Both the position numbers and the translations under genes were made by a program. From Ruminococcus sp. (lineage in GTDB: Bacteria > Bacillota > Clostridia > Oscillospirales > Ruminococcaceae), in contig JAFWTA010000031.1 of the NCBI GenBank assembly GCA_017519145.1, forward strand, positions 1-64,000: a stretch of 64,000 nucleotides of DNA. The letters run 5' to 3'. Shown here piece after piece: positions 23,661 through 32,566 of this stretch. The first letter of the stretch is position 1, and every line of letters begins with the position of its first letter. A model generated the notes under the pieces. The model made no database searches, was not told the DNA's origin, and saw only the letters and a program-made list of their open reading frames with translations.

Positions 23661-25708
23661 CAGCCAACACCACCGACTGCTCTTTTCTGCTTTATTCCAA
23701 GATATGCGAACTTTCTTGATAATACCTCAATTGCCTCGTCTGCTATTTCCTCAGCGTTCCTTCCTGTACCGTCAATATTGACAGTTACGTTATAAGTATT
23801 TCCGAAAGCTCCGCGCTTGCTATCAGGGATAATAGTCTCAGGTTCACGCTCTCCGATCAATGCAATTGTTGGACGAGTAACTCTGCCGCCCTCTGCATAT
23901 TGAGGAATAGCCGTAGTGTGTGTGGTTTTCCTGAATGAATCATCGTCAATGCCATGCTCTCTATATACATCGCTGTCCTTTATTACGTCTATAACTTTTC
24001 CATTTACAAACGCTTTGCCGGATTCAGGCTGTTTATCAAAAATACCTTTTCTTATACTTTCAAGAGCAAGACCTGCAAGTGAAAATCCACCGTCTGACAA
24101 GGTTAAATTATCAATATGCCGTTCTCTAAGGGTTTTGCCGTCCCATTTTACATTATCCATTATAAAATCAGTTATTTCAAAAGTAGCAAAACCAACTGCA
24201 AGCGCTGATTTAAATGCATCAATATAACTAATGCCTGCTTTATCTCCCGATTTTTTGCCGACGTCTGCTCCAAGCATTTCGTGAATACTATTAAACGACT
24301 GCTGGCAGCTTGAATCTGTTTTCATTGTCGAGGCGAAGCTACTAAGGAATTTAGGTGCAGACCAAACAGCAATAAGATCCATAATGCCGTCAAGTCCGAT
24401 ACTGTCATATAAACCTTTTGCAACATCTTTTAAGCCGCCTAAGGCTGTTTTTATTGATTCCCACGCTTTGCTGACAATATCGTCCCAATCAATGTTTTTG
24501 ATAAAGTCACCTATATCAGTTCCGAGCTTCTTCCAGTCAATACCGCTTAATACATCGGTTACTGCACTTAAACCGCCTTTTATTGCTGTGCTTAATGAAC
24601 TACCTAACTTCTTATAATCAGCGTTCAGAACACTATTTGCTATCTTCTGAATTAATGTGCTGCCCCACTCAACAGCCTCAGGCAATTGTTTTATTACAGT
24701 AGGAAGAGCTTCAAATAAGCCACTACCTAAAGCAGAAGCAAGTTCCGTTCCAGTAGTTACCAATGAGGGAAGAATTTCACCTATTTTATTAGGAATTTCT
24801 TTAATAACAGTAGGCAATTGCGTTTTTATTGTATTGCCGATACTTTTAAGAGCTGTCTGCACTCTCGGTATTATATTATCTCCCACTGCTGATAGACTGG
24901 TAGAGAGATTAGCAAAACTGCCCTCTATATCTCCGTTATCCTTGCCGAGTTCAACAGTGAAGTCTTTCCACGCTGCTTTCAGTGTTGTTACACTTCCAGA
25001 GATCGTCTTTAGTGCTTCGTTCTGAGTTGTTCCAGCTATATTTTGCTTACGCTGAATTAAATCAATAGCCTTTATCTGATCTGCATAACTATCTATTGTT
25101 AAATCCGAAGCCTCGCCTATTGAAGCTGCATATTCATTAGCATCAGCAATAAGCCGCTCCATTTCTGATTTAGTACCCCCGTAACCAAGCTTTAAATTAT
25201 CGAGAAGCTGATACTGTCCTTTTGCAAATCCTTGATATGCTGTCTGTATGCTTGATAAGTCTGTACCAAAGGTATTCGCATTATCACTCATAGAACGCAT
25301 TGCTAAATCTGTAAGCTTTGCCGCTTCATTCACATCACCTTCAAGTGATGATATAAGCGAAGCTGAGAAGCTTGTTGCCTGTTCCATATATTCATTAGCT
25401 GATATGCCGCTTGTAATATATGCCTGTTTTGCATAGCTCATAAGGCTGTCAGACGCAACGCCAAATAATTTTTTAACGCCGCCTTCAAGCTGTTCAAAGT
25501 CTGCATAAGCAGAAACAGCCGTTTTTGTAAGAGCCGCAACGCCTGCCGCTCCTGCCGCCATGCCTGCCGCTGTTGCTTTACCGATAGCCGCAGCTCCGTC
25601 CTTGACTTTCATTCCAAAGTCTGAAAAGCTCTTGCCTGCTTCTTTCAAGCCTTGTTTGTATTCGGTTGTGCTTAGTCCGATCTTTGCTTGAAGATCAAAA
25701 ACATTCAT
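23657..25708 (-). CDS. Phage tail tape measure protein
   Basis: A 683-residue protein that sets tail length in siphophages. The N-terminus (LQAKIGLSTTEYKQGLKEAG) and the Ala/Gly-rich hydrophobic segment near residues 45-70 match the TP901-type tape measure core. Repeated LxTAxKGGLSAV-like helices and the C-terminal GRVTRPTIALIGEREPETII are also typical. The length would correspond to a tail of roughly 100 nm by the usual rule. It is the only clear structural gene in element B: no portal, capsid, tail tube or baseplate gene is seen, so it may be a relic or a device acting on a helper phage. Confidence 0.9.
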   Translation of the reverse strand: MNVFDLQAKIGLSTTEYKQGLKEAGKSFSDFGMKVKDGAAAIGKATAAGMAAGAAGVAALTKTAVSAYADFEQLEGGVKKLFGVASDSLMSYAKQAYITSGISANEYMEQATSFSASLISSLEGDVNEAAKLTDLAMRSMSDNANTFGTDLSSIQTAYQGFAKGQYQLLDNLKLGYGGTKSEMERLIADANEYAASIGEASDLTIDSYADQIKAIDLIQRKQNIAGTTQNEALKTISGSVTTLKAAWKDFTVELGKDNGDIEGSFANLSTSLSAVGDNIIPRVQTALKSIGNTIKTQLPTVIKEIPNKIGEILPSLVTTGTELASALGSGLFEALPTVIKQLPEAVEWGSTLIQKIANSVLNADYKKLGSSLSTAIKGGLSAVTDVLSGIDWKKLGTDIGDFIKNIDWDDIVSKAWESIKTALGGLKDVAKGLYDSIGLDGIMDLIAVWSAPKFLSSFASTMKTDSSCQQSFNSIHEMLGADVGKKSGDKAGISYIDAFKSALAVGFATFEITDFIMDNVKWDGKTLRERHIDNLTLSDGGFSLAGLALESIRKGIFDKQPESGKAFVNGKVIDVIKDSDVYREHGIDDDSFRKTTHTTAIPQYAEGGRVTRPTIALIGEREPETIIPDSKRGAFGNTYNVTVNIDGTGRNAEEIADEAIEVLSRKFAYLGIKQKRAVGGVGW

Positions 25709-25715
25709 TCTTTTA

Positions 25716-25991
25716 TCACTCCTTTACTTCCATATTCGGAAAATAGTAATCTTCTTCAAAGTTTACTGCAAATCTTGTAGAACCGCCGCCCATATCCTTG
25801 ATAAGCTGCATATTTGCGTCCATAAACGCACCAAAGGCAGGAACTATAATATTGTCCCACGTTTGGCGGTCGATCTGATGAAAGCAATGTGGACATTGTC
25901 TCGCCGTGTCTGACTTCCAGTTACTATGTTGATACACATAGTAACTCTGTTTGCAATAATCACAGTATATCCGCATCTGTGCCATATTCAC
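25716..25991 (-). CDS. Zinc-ribbon phage protein
   Basis: A 91-residue protein with two Cys pairs, CDYCKQSYYVYQHSNW and ARQCPHCFHQ, forming a zinc ribbon in the first 40 residues, then an amphipathic helix and an acidic tail. Similar proteins sit between terminase and tail genes in phages; the role is unknown. It lies 7 nt downstream of terL and 7 nt upstream of the tape measure gene. Confidence 0.65.
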   Translation of the reverse strand: MNMAQMRIYCDYCKQSYYVYQHSNWKSDTARQCPHCFHQIDRQTWDNIIVPAFGAFMDANMQLIKDMGGGSTRFAVNFEEDYYFPNMEVKE

Positions 25992-25997
25992 ACCCCC

Positions 25998-27371
25998 TTA
26001 TGCTGAATTTTTACGGTCATTTATAAGCCTATCGAGAGCATAGCGCACCGCATCAATGGTGTGGTTGTCCTTATCCGGGACACTTGCTAAAAATTCACCG
26101 TCTTTCGTTGTTTCGTACTCATATAGCGTAAATTCTCGGTATGTATTCGGTGTGCGTGCCTTATCGATAATAATTTTTCGGTGTTGTAGCCATTTAATGC
26201 CGTACATCACCGAGCCTTGAAATTTTCGGCAAGCGTAAGCATTCAGTCCGAGAGTTCGCAAGTCAGCTATTGACTTCGGTTCAGCTGCATCACATACAAT
26301 TTGCAATTTGCTGTCATATATCAGCGTATCGCCGAAAAAGTTTAAGCTTTCCCGACCTGTACTAACAAGCTTTTTCTCCCAGATAGCATCATACAGCTGT
26401 TTATTGCTCAAATGCTTCTTGTATATCTCATCAAGGATATACACTGTCTCAGACTTACGATCATAACCAACACGGACAAATACAGCCGGGTCGCTGCTGA
26501 ATCCAAAGTCTATACCGCCGTACTGATACTGAATGTTGTTGATCTCAGTATCTGTGATAGTTCTGGCTTCGATATTCTCAAAGACTTCACCGCCTGAGCC
26601 TGTCGGAACGCCTAAATATTCATGTTGATAGGCTTTCGGGTTGATCTCTTTCAGCCTGTCAGCTTCGTCAAGGAAGAATTCACCGAGCCACTCCGCAGGA
26701 ACGTCAAGATAGTTCGTGTGGAGAGTAACCGCCTTTGTGTCAGGCTGTTCTATGTACACATTCGCCCAATTGTTACGGCTGATAGGCGGATTAAATGACC
26801 GAAACACGGTAAACTTGCCTTGACCTCTCAAAACTGACTGTTGAACGCTGCGCACATGGTTCGGACCGTTAAGCTCCGAGAATTCTTCATACCACACATA
26901 ACGGAAATAACCGTGTTTCGGCTTGATTGACCTCAATTTGTTTTCATCGTCAAGCCCTCTGAATATGATCTGCTGACCTGTCGGAAGGTAAGTAAAGCTC
27001 ATAGGGGAGACATTGCCTTTCCAGTATGCAGATACGTCAAGCGTATCTATCGCCCATTGAATTTGTGAATATACGCTGTCTCTGAGAGTAGTTGCATATC
27101 TGCGGAATATAATAGCCGAGCTTTCGCCTGTGATATCCTTCATAATACCGCTGACGATCTCCAAACTGATAAAAGAGCTTTTGCAGCTGCCACGTCCACC
27201 CGGAAGATTATATGTGCTATGCTCACCGCTTTGGATATCGTCATGTAAGCCGCTGTATACGCTTGCAATGTGCGGAGTAATATCAATACCCTCTGCAATG
27301 CTTCGGGCGCTTATACGGCATTTGTGAGCCTGTTTTATAGCCTGTAACTCCGCTTTGTATCGCTCATACAT
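25998..27371 (-). CDS. terL: Phage terminase large subunit
   Basis: TerL is the ATP-driven DNA packaging motor and nuclease. The 457-residue protein has a Walker A-like motif LPGGRGSCKSS (about residues 56-66) and HGYFRYVWYEEFSELNG as the Walker B/coupling region. The RNase H-like nuclease domain begins YGGIDFGFSSDPAVF, with further acidic residues in IVCDAAEP and HTIDAVRYAL. It resembles the PBSX/terminase_3 group. It overlaps terS by 8 nt. No portal gene follows, which is abnormal for a phage packaging module. Confidence 0.93.
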   Translation of the reverse strand: MYERYKAELQAIKQAHKCRISARSIAEGIDITPHIASVYSGLHDDIQSGEHSTYNLPGGRGSCKSSFISLEIVSGIMKDITGESSAIIFRRYATTLRDSVYSQIQWAIDTLDVSAYWKGNVSPMSFTYLPTGQQIIFRGLDDENKLRSIKPKHGYFRYVWYEEFSELNGPNHVRSVQQSVLRGQGKFTVFRSFNPPISRNNWANVYIEQPDTKAVTLHTNYLDVPAEWLGEFFLDEADRLKEINPKAYQHEYLGVPTGSGGEVFENIEARTITDTEINNIQYQYGGIDFGFSSDPAVFVRVGYDRKSETVYILDEIYKKHLSNKQLYDAIWEKKLVSTGRESLNFFGDTLIYDSKLQIVCDAAEPKSIADLRTLGLNAYACRKFQGSVMYGIKWLQHRKIIIDKARTPNTYREFTLYEYETTKDGEFLASVPDKDNHTIDAVRYALDRLINDRKNSA

Positions 27372-27726
27372 CGTTAAATTGCTCCTTTAGTTTGTTGATT
27401 TCGGCTACAATATCAACTATCTCAGTGTATTTACAAGCGTGTCTGAGGATGGTGTCAGCTGCCTGTATCCGTACCGACTGCGGAGCTGTTGCATCATCGC
27501 GGACTGCTGCAAGAGTTTTGACCGAGTTTTTAAGCTCCTGTCTCAGCTCCTGCACTGCCTGTTGTAAATATGCCGCTTTTGCTTCGTCCAGTTTTCGCTT
27601 GAAATCGGGGTTTTTCATTCTGTGTGTAATGGTTGTCTTATTCAGACCGAGTGACCGAGCCGCTTCACTCTGAGAGCCACTTGATAATACTGCTTGTATT
27701 ATTTGTTCATCACTGTATTTTTTCAT
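27364..27726 (-). CDS. terS: Terminase small subunit-like protein
   Basis: A 120-residue protein with an N-terminal helix-turn-helix (MKKYSDEQIIQAVLSSGSQS, EAARSLGLNKTTITHRM) and a helical oligomerisation region (QQAVQELRQELKNSVKTLAA). This is the layout of small terminase subunits, which recognise the pac or cos site. Overlap with terL supports the assignment. In a satellite this gene would direct packaging to the element's own DNA. Confidence 0.8.
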   Translation of the reverse strand: MKKYSDEQIIQAVLSSGSQSEAARSLGLNKTTITHRMKNPDFKRKLDEAKAAYLQQAVQELRQELKNSVKTLAAVRDDATAPQSVRIQAADTILRHACKYTEIVDIVAEINKLKEQFNDV

Positions 27727-27883
27727 GATACTCCCCTTTTTTCGGTGAAGTCTGTTTTATATTCGTTGGTATAGGCTTTTTGCGGTTCTGCTGTCCTAAA
27801 AAGTCATATACTCTCAGTACATTGTTAATCTGCTCTTGCTGTTTTGCCTTGTCTGATCTGTTTTTTAGATAGTAATTTCTCAT
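27710..27883 (-). CDS. Hypothetical 57-residue basic protein
   Basis: MRNYYLKNRSDKAKQQEQIN, then NVLRVYDFLGQQ and a Lys/Pro-rich tail. ATG at 27883 follows GAGGGTGAAACC; the upstream TTG would overlap that site. It overlaps terS by 17 nt. Family not recognised. Confidence 0.55.
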   Translation of the reverse strand: MRNYYLKNRSDKAKQQEQINNVLRVYDFLGQQNRKKPIPTNIKQTSPKKGEYHEKIQ

Positions 27884-28003
27884 GGTTTCACCCTCTTTCA
27901 ATTCTAAGCGTGTTTAAATGCGCTGTACGGCTTTGCAGATAGGGGGGCTATAATTTATCCCCTTTGTATCTGCAAGCCGTTCTCGTTCATTCTGAGAGCT
28001 GTT

Positions 28004-28720
28004 TTATTCGCTGTCAATGATCTCTCTCAGCTGCTTTACACCGCTATCGGTTAACATAGTATAATTCTGTATAAGATCGTCAACGCTGTTCGGTTCTACG
28101 TCAATCCGCCATGCTCTGATACTGTCCGTTGTGGTTGTAAATGGTGACTGCTCTGCGCCTGACATCATGTTCGCCCATGCCTTACGGTTTCCGACTGTGG
28201 GAAGGTGATAGAGTGCATTGACGTTCTTTGCAAGGGATTCAACAGCTTCTTTTGCCTGTAAGTTTGTCATTTTATCGGAGTTCTGCGGAGTAATGACAAC
28301 ACCGCATTTCTGTGCAATCTGGCGGAGCGCCTTGAATGCTGTCTCTGAATCACCCATCACTGAAACTGCGCTTTGCAGCTCCTCACGGCTGATAGCTGCA
28401 TTCTCGTCAAGTTCAAGTCTCAGCTTGAATGCCTGTAACAGTCGGAGCGCTTCTTCACTCGGTGCAGTTGCAGTTGTTTTGAAGTCTGCCGCCTGTCTCA
28501 TTGCTGAGAGTAACACATCTGTCTCAGGTGCAAACTTCTCCCGGGCTTCTTTCATGAGCTGTGCCCTGTCGCTCTGGATCCTTGCCATGATAGTGTTGTA
28601 CTTCTCCGAGCCTTTGAATCCTTCAAGGTCAGCTTCTTCCTCGTCCAGTGCCGCCGATCTCTCAATAACGTACTGTCTAAACTGCTTGACCTGATTGTAT
28701 AGTCTTTCTGATCTGCTCAT
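28004..28720 (-). CDS. Hypothetical coiled-coil protein of element B
   Basis: A 238-residue, mostly helical protein beginning MSRSERLYNQVKQFRQYVIE, with Glu/Ala-rich segments in the first 100 residues and a conserved-looking C-terminus (TDSIRAWRIDVEPNSVDDLI). ATG at 28720 is supported by AGAAGG upstream. It precedes terS in the operon, where many phages carry packaging accessory or scaffold-like genes, but I do not recognise the family. Confidence 0.6.
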   Translation of the reverse strand: MSRSERLYNQVKQFRQYVIERSAALDEEEADLEGFKGSEKYNTIMARIQSDRAQLMKEAREKFAPETDVLLSAMRQAADFKTTATAPSEEALRLLQAFKLRLELDENAAISREELQSAVSVMGDSETAFKALRQIAQKCGVVITPQNSDKMTNLQAKEAVESLAKNVNALYHLPTVGNRKAWANMMSGAEQSPFTTTTDSIRAWRIDVEPNSVDDLIQNYTMLTDSGVKQLREIIDSE

Positions 28721-28754
28721 AATAAAATACCTTCTTTCTCGGCTTATAGCCTTT

Positions 28755-28853
28755 TTATGTTGTGCTGTCAAATGCCTCTTTCTTCATCTGTTCAAGAATT
28801 GTGTCAAGTCTCTCGTTACTGTCGCTTTCAGCCAGACCGTTTTTTATAGCCAT
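28755..28853 (-). CDS. 32-residue hypothetical peptide
   Basis: MAIKNGLAESDSNERLDTIL then EQMKKEAFDSTT. A strong ribosome binding site (GGAGGTG) lies 7 nt before the ATG. It sits at the head of the leftward packaging operon of element B. Soluble and charged; function unknown. Confidence 0.6.
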   Translation of the reverse strand: MAIKNGLAESDSNERLDTILEQMKKEAFDSTT

Positions 28854-28977
28854 AATTTACACCTCCTCTCTTTTTGAAGGAAAAGAAATAGTGAGGCGCA
28901 TTTTCATAGAAAATGGGCTTCTCTCTATATTTTCTTTTTATATTTTTCTCTAATATATATTCTCTTATATAGGAGGT

Positions 28978-29063
28978 CATTTTGATTACACCCTGTATTC
29001 ATTTTGATTACACCCTGTATTCATTTTGATTACACCCTGTATTCATTTTGAACACAGGTAATT
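28978..29063. repeat. Iteron-like tandem repeats (3.5 x 22 bp)
   Basis: Three perfect 22-bp units (28978-28999, 29000-29021, 29022-29043), each CATTTTGATTACACCCTGTA plus TT, are followed by a degenerate fourth unit to 29063. An AT-rich segment of about 110 bp lies to the left. The repeats directly follow the Rep-like gene, as in iteron replication origins. Confidence 0.85.
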
Positions 29064-29415
29064 AAAAGGGATCAATCCCAAAATTGTATTCTTTTGCAGT
29101 CAACTCATTGTTTTTCTGCCATGCCTTTTTCCATGCGGATACTGTCCTTTCATTTACGATGTATTGCATGGAATTTGTAAAATTGCACTCACCTGCTATT
29201 ATACAGTCCATTGCTTTTAAATGCTTCAATGCCCTTTGGACAGTACTTCGAGAGCAGCCTATTAGTTTGGCAAATCCTGATAACGAATAAAAACAATCTC
29301 GTTTAGTTTCGTAGAACGAATACACAATTGTAAAAATCGCAAATTCAGGTGAACACATACCGCCTAACTTTTCAGCTGCCCATGAGTACCCTTTGTAGAA
29401 TTCTAATTTAATCAC
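29062..29415 (-). CDS. Winged-helix replication-initiator-like protein
   Basis: A 117-residue protein with a winged-helix domain: YSLSGFAKLIGCSRSTVQRA followed by LKHLKAMDCIIAGE. The opening EFYKGYSWAAEKLGGMCSPE resembles phage replication organizer/initiator N-termini. It starts with GTG overlapping the previous stop, and its own stop touches the iteron array. This is consistent with an initiator binding those repeats (inference). It is short for a full initiator and may need a host or helper DnaC-type loader. Confidence 0.6.
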   Translation of the reverse strand: MIKLEFYKGYSWAAEKLGGMCSPEFAIFTIVYSFYETKRDCFYSLSGFAKLIGCSRSTVQRALKHLKAMDCIIAGECNFTNSMQYIVNERTVSAWKKAWQKNNELTAKEYNFGIDPF

Positions 29416-29708
29416 ATTTTGCTAAAGCCTCCCTTTTTCAGAAACTTTTTAGCACTTTTAATTGCTTCTAAAGTGGAATTGACACGATGTTGAGCAAACA
29501 TTAAAAATCTTTTGATTTCATCATCAGTTCGCGGTAGATAATAACCACCTTTTACCGGATCCGCAGTTGAACATATTACAGCGCCTCTGCACCTTGCTTC
29601 AAAAATAAGTGCTCGGGCTTCTCGTTTACTGCAACCGAGTAAAACCGCGAGTTCTGTCATAGTAATGGCGTTCTCCTCACCTACCGGAAGAAAATCAACG
29701 ATATTCAT
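29412..29708 (-). CDS. Winged-helix/HTH protein of the replication module
   Basis: A 98-residue protein: ENAITMTELAVLLGCSKREA then RALIFEARCRGAVICS, an HTH-wing pattern, and a basic C-terminus (AIKSAKKFLKKGGF). It overlaps both neighbours by 4 nt, so all three genes are translated as a unit. A role in replication control or as a DNA-binding partner is likely; the family is not recognised with certainty. Confidence 0.6.
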   Translation of the reverse strand: MNIVDFLPVGEENAITMTELAVLLGCSKREARALIFEARCRGAVICSTADPVKGGYYLPRTDDEIKRFLMFAQHRVNSTLEAIKSAKKFLKKGGFSKM

Positions 29709-29971
29709 CGAACAGCACCCCCGATCTTGACAGGTATCGGCTTGATACCGCAGTCCTGCTCCGATGTATCATTCAGAGTATTTGAATTGAAGTAATCGAT
29801 CACGCTCTGCTGATTTATCAGTATCTTATTGCCTGCGCGTATCGCCTTTACTTTTCCAGTTAATGCCAGCTGACGGGCATGGTGAACAGCTATTCCGAAG
29901 TGTGTAGCGGTTTCCCGAACTCCTCTCATATCAGGTATTTTTTCGCTGTATGTAATATTGTAGTCGGTCAT
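29705..29971 (-). CDS. xis: Excisionase-like DNA-binding protein
   Basis: An 88-residue MerR/excisionase-type HTH protein: VRETATHFGIAVHHARQLAL, TGKVKAIRAGNKILINQQ, SVIDYF. AGGAGA precedes the ATG. Xis-like proteins bend DNA for integrase-mediated excision. Here it is the first leftward gene cluster member after the switch region, opposite the repressor and integrase. Confidence 0.75.
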   Translation of the reverse strand: MTDYNITYSEKIPDMRGVRETATHFGIAVHHARQLALTGKVKAIRAGNKILINQQSVIDYFNSNTLNDTSEQDCGIKPIPVKIGGAVR

Positions 29972-30062
29972 TTTCTCCTCGCTTTCTGTTGACCGCCGCT
30001 CCTATAAGTGTTATAATAGGAGCTGGCAGATATTTTGTTTGTGTTTAACGGGTATTTGCTTT

Positions 30063-30102
30063 AACGCTTGACAGTTGCCGCTGTCAGGCGTTTTCTCTTT
30101 TT
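30063..30102. terminator. Hairpin near the end of the zinc-binding gene
   Basis: AACGCTTGACAG pairs with CTGTCAGGCGTT, followed on the + strand by TTCTCTTTTTG. It overlaps the stop of the minus-strand gene. Confidence 0.45.
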
Positions 30103-30311
30103 GTGATATGTTCCTGCATAGCCAGATGCTCTTTGCTGCATTCGGAACACAAGCACGCAGAACCACACAGACTGCCACCGTCATTAAGGACAGCCTCCAA
30201 GTCAACAGCGTGTTCCTGTCCGCACTGAGGGCATACCGTAAATACATTTTCATCGGTGATCTCGGTTCTGATCTCTGTTTCCTCGTTGATTTTCGTCTTT
30301 ACATAAAACAT
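30084..30311 (-). CDS. Small zinc-binding protein of element B
   Basis: A 75-residue protein with Cys pairs CPQCGQEH and CLCSECSKEH plus an extra Cys (SLCGSAC). It probably folds as one zinc ribbon. GGAGGTATAT precedes the ATG. It lies in the early leftward operon. Function unknown. Confidence 0.65.
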   Translation of the reverse strand: MFYVKTKINEETEIRTEITDENVFTVCPQCGQEHAVDLEAVLNDGGSLCGSACLCSECSKEHLAMQEHITKRENA

Positions 30312-30373
30312 ATATACCTCCTGTTAGTCGATTGTGGCGTTGTTTTGAGCCGAAAGCTCATTGATGATACGGA

Positions 30374-30523
30374 TTATTTTTGTTTCTGTGCCCTTTTCAG
30401 CCAGTAACGGCGATTATGCTCCTTGACCTTATCAGCGTTAGCCTTACGCCATTTACGATAATACTCACGCCTTGCAAGTATTGCCGCCTGTTCTTCCTTT
30501 GGAAGGTTTGAAATATCTCTCAT
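30374..30523 (-). CDS. 49-residue basic phage-type protein
   Basis: MRDISNLPKEEQAAILARRE then YYRKWRKANADKVKEHNRRY, ending LKRAQKQK. Such small Arg/Lys-rich YxxKWRKxNxxKV proteins are common early genes of Firmicute phages and integrative elements. GGAGGTG lies 6-7 nt before the ATG. It is the first gene transcribed leftward from the switch region. Function unknown. Confidence 0.7.
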   Translation of the reverse strand: MRDISNLPKEEQAAILARREYYRKWRKANADKVKEHNRRYWLKRAQKQK

Positions 30524-30561
30524 GTTTTTCACCTCCTTAGCAAATTTATTTTCTTTTTATC

Positions 30562-30590
30562 TTGACAACAGACTTTTTATCTGCTATAAT
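30562..30590 (+). promoter_or_regulatory. Promoter of the element B repressor
   Basis: TTGACA (30562-30567) and TATAAT (30585-30590) are spaced by 17 nt, pointing toward the repressor gene; the operator lies just downstream. Confidence 0.8.
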
Positions 30591-30612
30591 CAGTATAACA
30601 GAAAAGATACAT

Positions 30613-30636
30613 AAATACAACAACATTGTTGTATTT
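30613..30636. promoter_or_regulatory. Operator: perfect inverted repeat
   Basis: AAATACAACA (30613-30622) and TGTTGTATTT (30627-30636) are exact reverse complements around ACAT. It lies between the divergent early genes and downstream of the repressor promoter, the expected place for autorepression. Confidence 0.75.
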
Positions 30637-30686
30637 ATTAATGTTGCATTATAAAACTATTTGTACTTTAAAAGGAGAATTATGCA

Positions 30687-31343
30687 ATGAAAAGTAACAA
30701 AAATCCCCCTCATGATGTTTTGTGTGGTGAAAGGCTGCGTAAACTCCGAGATAAACACGGTTTAACTCAAGCCGAACTTGCAGAAAAAATATCCCGTCTA
30801 CCTAATTCACCTTTTCCAAATTGTTCTTCTCAGCATTTAGGATACCTTGAACGTGGGGACAGACCAATATCTTCTAAATATGCGATAACATTTTCAAAGC
30901 TATTCGGTGTAAGATTAGAATACATTCAAGGGGAAGATGAATTTGAAACTATTGAAGATATCAGAAAATACGAAGAAGACAATCGGGCTGAAATATTAAC
31001 AAAATCTTTGATATATGAAGAAAACAAGAAATTTGCATTGAAGAACATTTTAACAGCATATGATCTGACATTTGATTTTGATATTAATAATATAGATGTT
31101 GAACTACCTAAAACAGATGATGATGTATCAAAGTTATTCAGCGAAAACAACGCCCGATATGAAGCGGAAATATATAATACTCCTAACGCATATTCACTAA
31201 AAAATAGAAATGGTGAAGAACTCGCTTCTTGTACTTATGCAGAATACATAGATTTGGTTGAGGAACTTCATGATTTCATATGGTACAAAATTAATCGAAT
31301 AATCAAAAAGCATAACCCTGATTATTTTATAAAGGAGGAGTAA
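30687..31343 (+). CDS. XRE-family phage repressor
   Basis: A 218-residue protein with an N-terminal helix-turn-helix of the XRE/CI type (GERLRKLRDKHGLTQAELAE, LGYLERGDRPISSKYA) and a helical acidic C-terminal part without an S24 peptidase motif. Induction by RecA-mediated self-cleavage is therefore not expected. It would hold element B silent by binding the operator upstream. AAAGGAG lies upstream of the ATG at 30687. The integrase gene starts 2 nt after its stop. Confidence 0.85.
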   Translation: MKSNKNPPHDVLCGERLRKLRDKHGLTQAELAEKISRLPNSPFPNCSSQHLGYLERGDRPISSKYAITFSKLFGVRLEYIQGEDEFETIEDIRKYEEDNRAEILTKSLIYEENKKFALKNILTAYDLTFDFDINNIDVELPKTDDDVSKLFSENNARYEAEIYNTPNAYSLKNRNGEELASCTYAEYIDLVEELHDFIWYKINRIIKKHNPDYFIKEE

Positions 31344-31345
31344 CA

Positions 31346-32560
31346 ATGGCGAACATCAAGGAAAACAGGAATAAAGACGGTCAGCTCATATCCTTCCGCT
31401 TCCGCGTATCGGACGGATACGGCGTTGACGGTAAACAGCGTTTCCAGACCATGACATGGAAAGTCCCTCACGGTATGACTGAGAAGCAGGCTGTAAAAGC
31501 CGCTGAAAAGGCAGCTATGGAGTTTGAAGATCAGGTGCAGAACGGTCTCGCAGGCTCTCAGAGGTCTCTCAAACTTGCTGATTTTGTGCCTATGTATCTT
31601 GACATCAAAAAGGATATTCTTGCCCCTCGAACCTATGAAACATATTCTAAAACAATCAACTCTCTTATTTTACCGCTTTTAGGGCATATAAAGCTTGTGG
31701 AGCTTAAGCCTGCTCACATTCAACAATTCATCAAGTATATACAGGATAACAGCAAAATATCTCCGTCCACAGTAAAGAGAAAGCTTGCTATACTTCAATC
31801 AATACTGCATCAGGCTGTCAAGCTCGGATTAATTCAGACTAATCCTGCTAATGCTGAGCGGCTTACAATGCCAAAGACTATAACTCCGAAAGTGGAGATA
31901 TTTACAAAACAGGAAGCTGTTGAAATGCTCTCATGCCTTGAAGATGAACCGCTTCAATACAAAGTTATCGTATATCTTGCAATAATGAGCGGAGCGCGTG
32001 AAGGTGAGTTAACAGCTCTGAAATTCAGCGACGTGGATTTCATCAACAACAGAATCACCATCGAAAGAGCTGCCTACAAGCTCAAAGGCGAACCAGTAAC
32101 AACTAAATCGCCGAAGGATAACGATGTCAGGACCGTTAAAATTGACGAATATACAGTTGACTTGATAAGACAATTACAAGCTGAAAAAGAAGCTGAGCGC
32201 CAGCGGCTCGGTACAGCTTGGAAAGGTGATGAATGGCTTTTTACTCAGTGGGACGGTTCTATTATGTACCCGGCAACCCCTTCTCACTGGTTCAGGAAGT
32301 TTCTTGAACGTCATGGGCTAAAACATCGTAAATTCCACGCCCTGCGCCATACATCAGCAACACTTCAATTATTAGGCGGTGTAAACATTAAGCAAGTATC
32401 GGGGCGATTAGGTCACGCCGATCTCAGAGTTACAAATCAATATCTGCATTGCCTTGCAGAAGCTGATGAAGCAGCCGCCAACGTATTACAGGATATGCTC
32501 ATTTCAAAAAAAGACAGCTCAGAGCAGGCAGAACCTAAAAGCATACAGAAAACAGGATAA
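31346..32560 (+). CDS. int: Tyrosine integrase of element B
   Basis: A 404-residue tyrosine recombinase with an arm-binding N-terminus (NIKENRNKDGQLISFRFRVS), core-binding domain (residues 70-175) and catalytic domain. Arg218 (SGAREGEL), His331 and Arg334 (HALRHT), a GHAD motif and the nucleophile in NQYLHC are present. It is cotranscribed with the repressor and ends 160 nt from the tRNA-Ala attachment site, as expected for the enzyme that integrates this element. Confidence 0.95.
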   Translation: MANIKENRNKDGQLISFRFRVSDGYGVDGKQRFQTMTWKVPHGMTEKQAVKAAEKAAMEFEDQVQNGLAGSQRSLKLADFVPMYLDIKKDILAPRTYETYSKTINSLILPLLGHIKLVELKPAHIQQFIKYIQDNSKISPSTVKRKLAILQSILHQAVKLGLIQTNPANAERLTMPKTITPKVEIFTKQEAVEMLSCLEDEPLQYKVIVYLAIMSGAREGELTALKFSDVDFINNRITIERAAYKLKGEPVTTKSPKDNDVRTVKIDEYTVDLIRQLQAEKEAERQRLGTAWKGDEWLFTQWDGSIMYPATPSHWFRKFLERHGLKHRKFHALRHTSATLQLLGGVNIKQVSGRLGHADLRVTNQYLHCLAEADEAAANVLQDMLISKKDSSEQAEPKSIQKTG

Positions 32561-32566
32561 AAAAAT

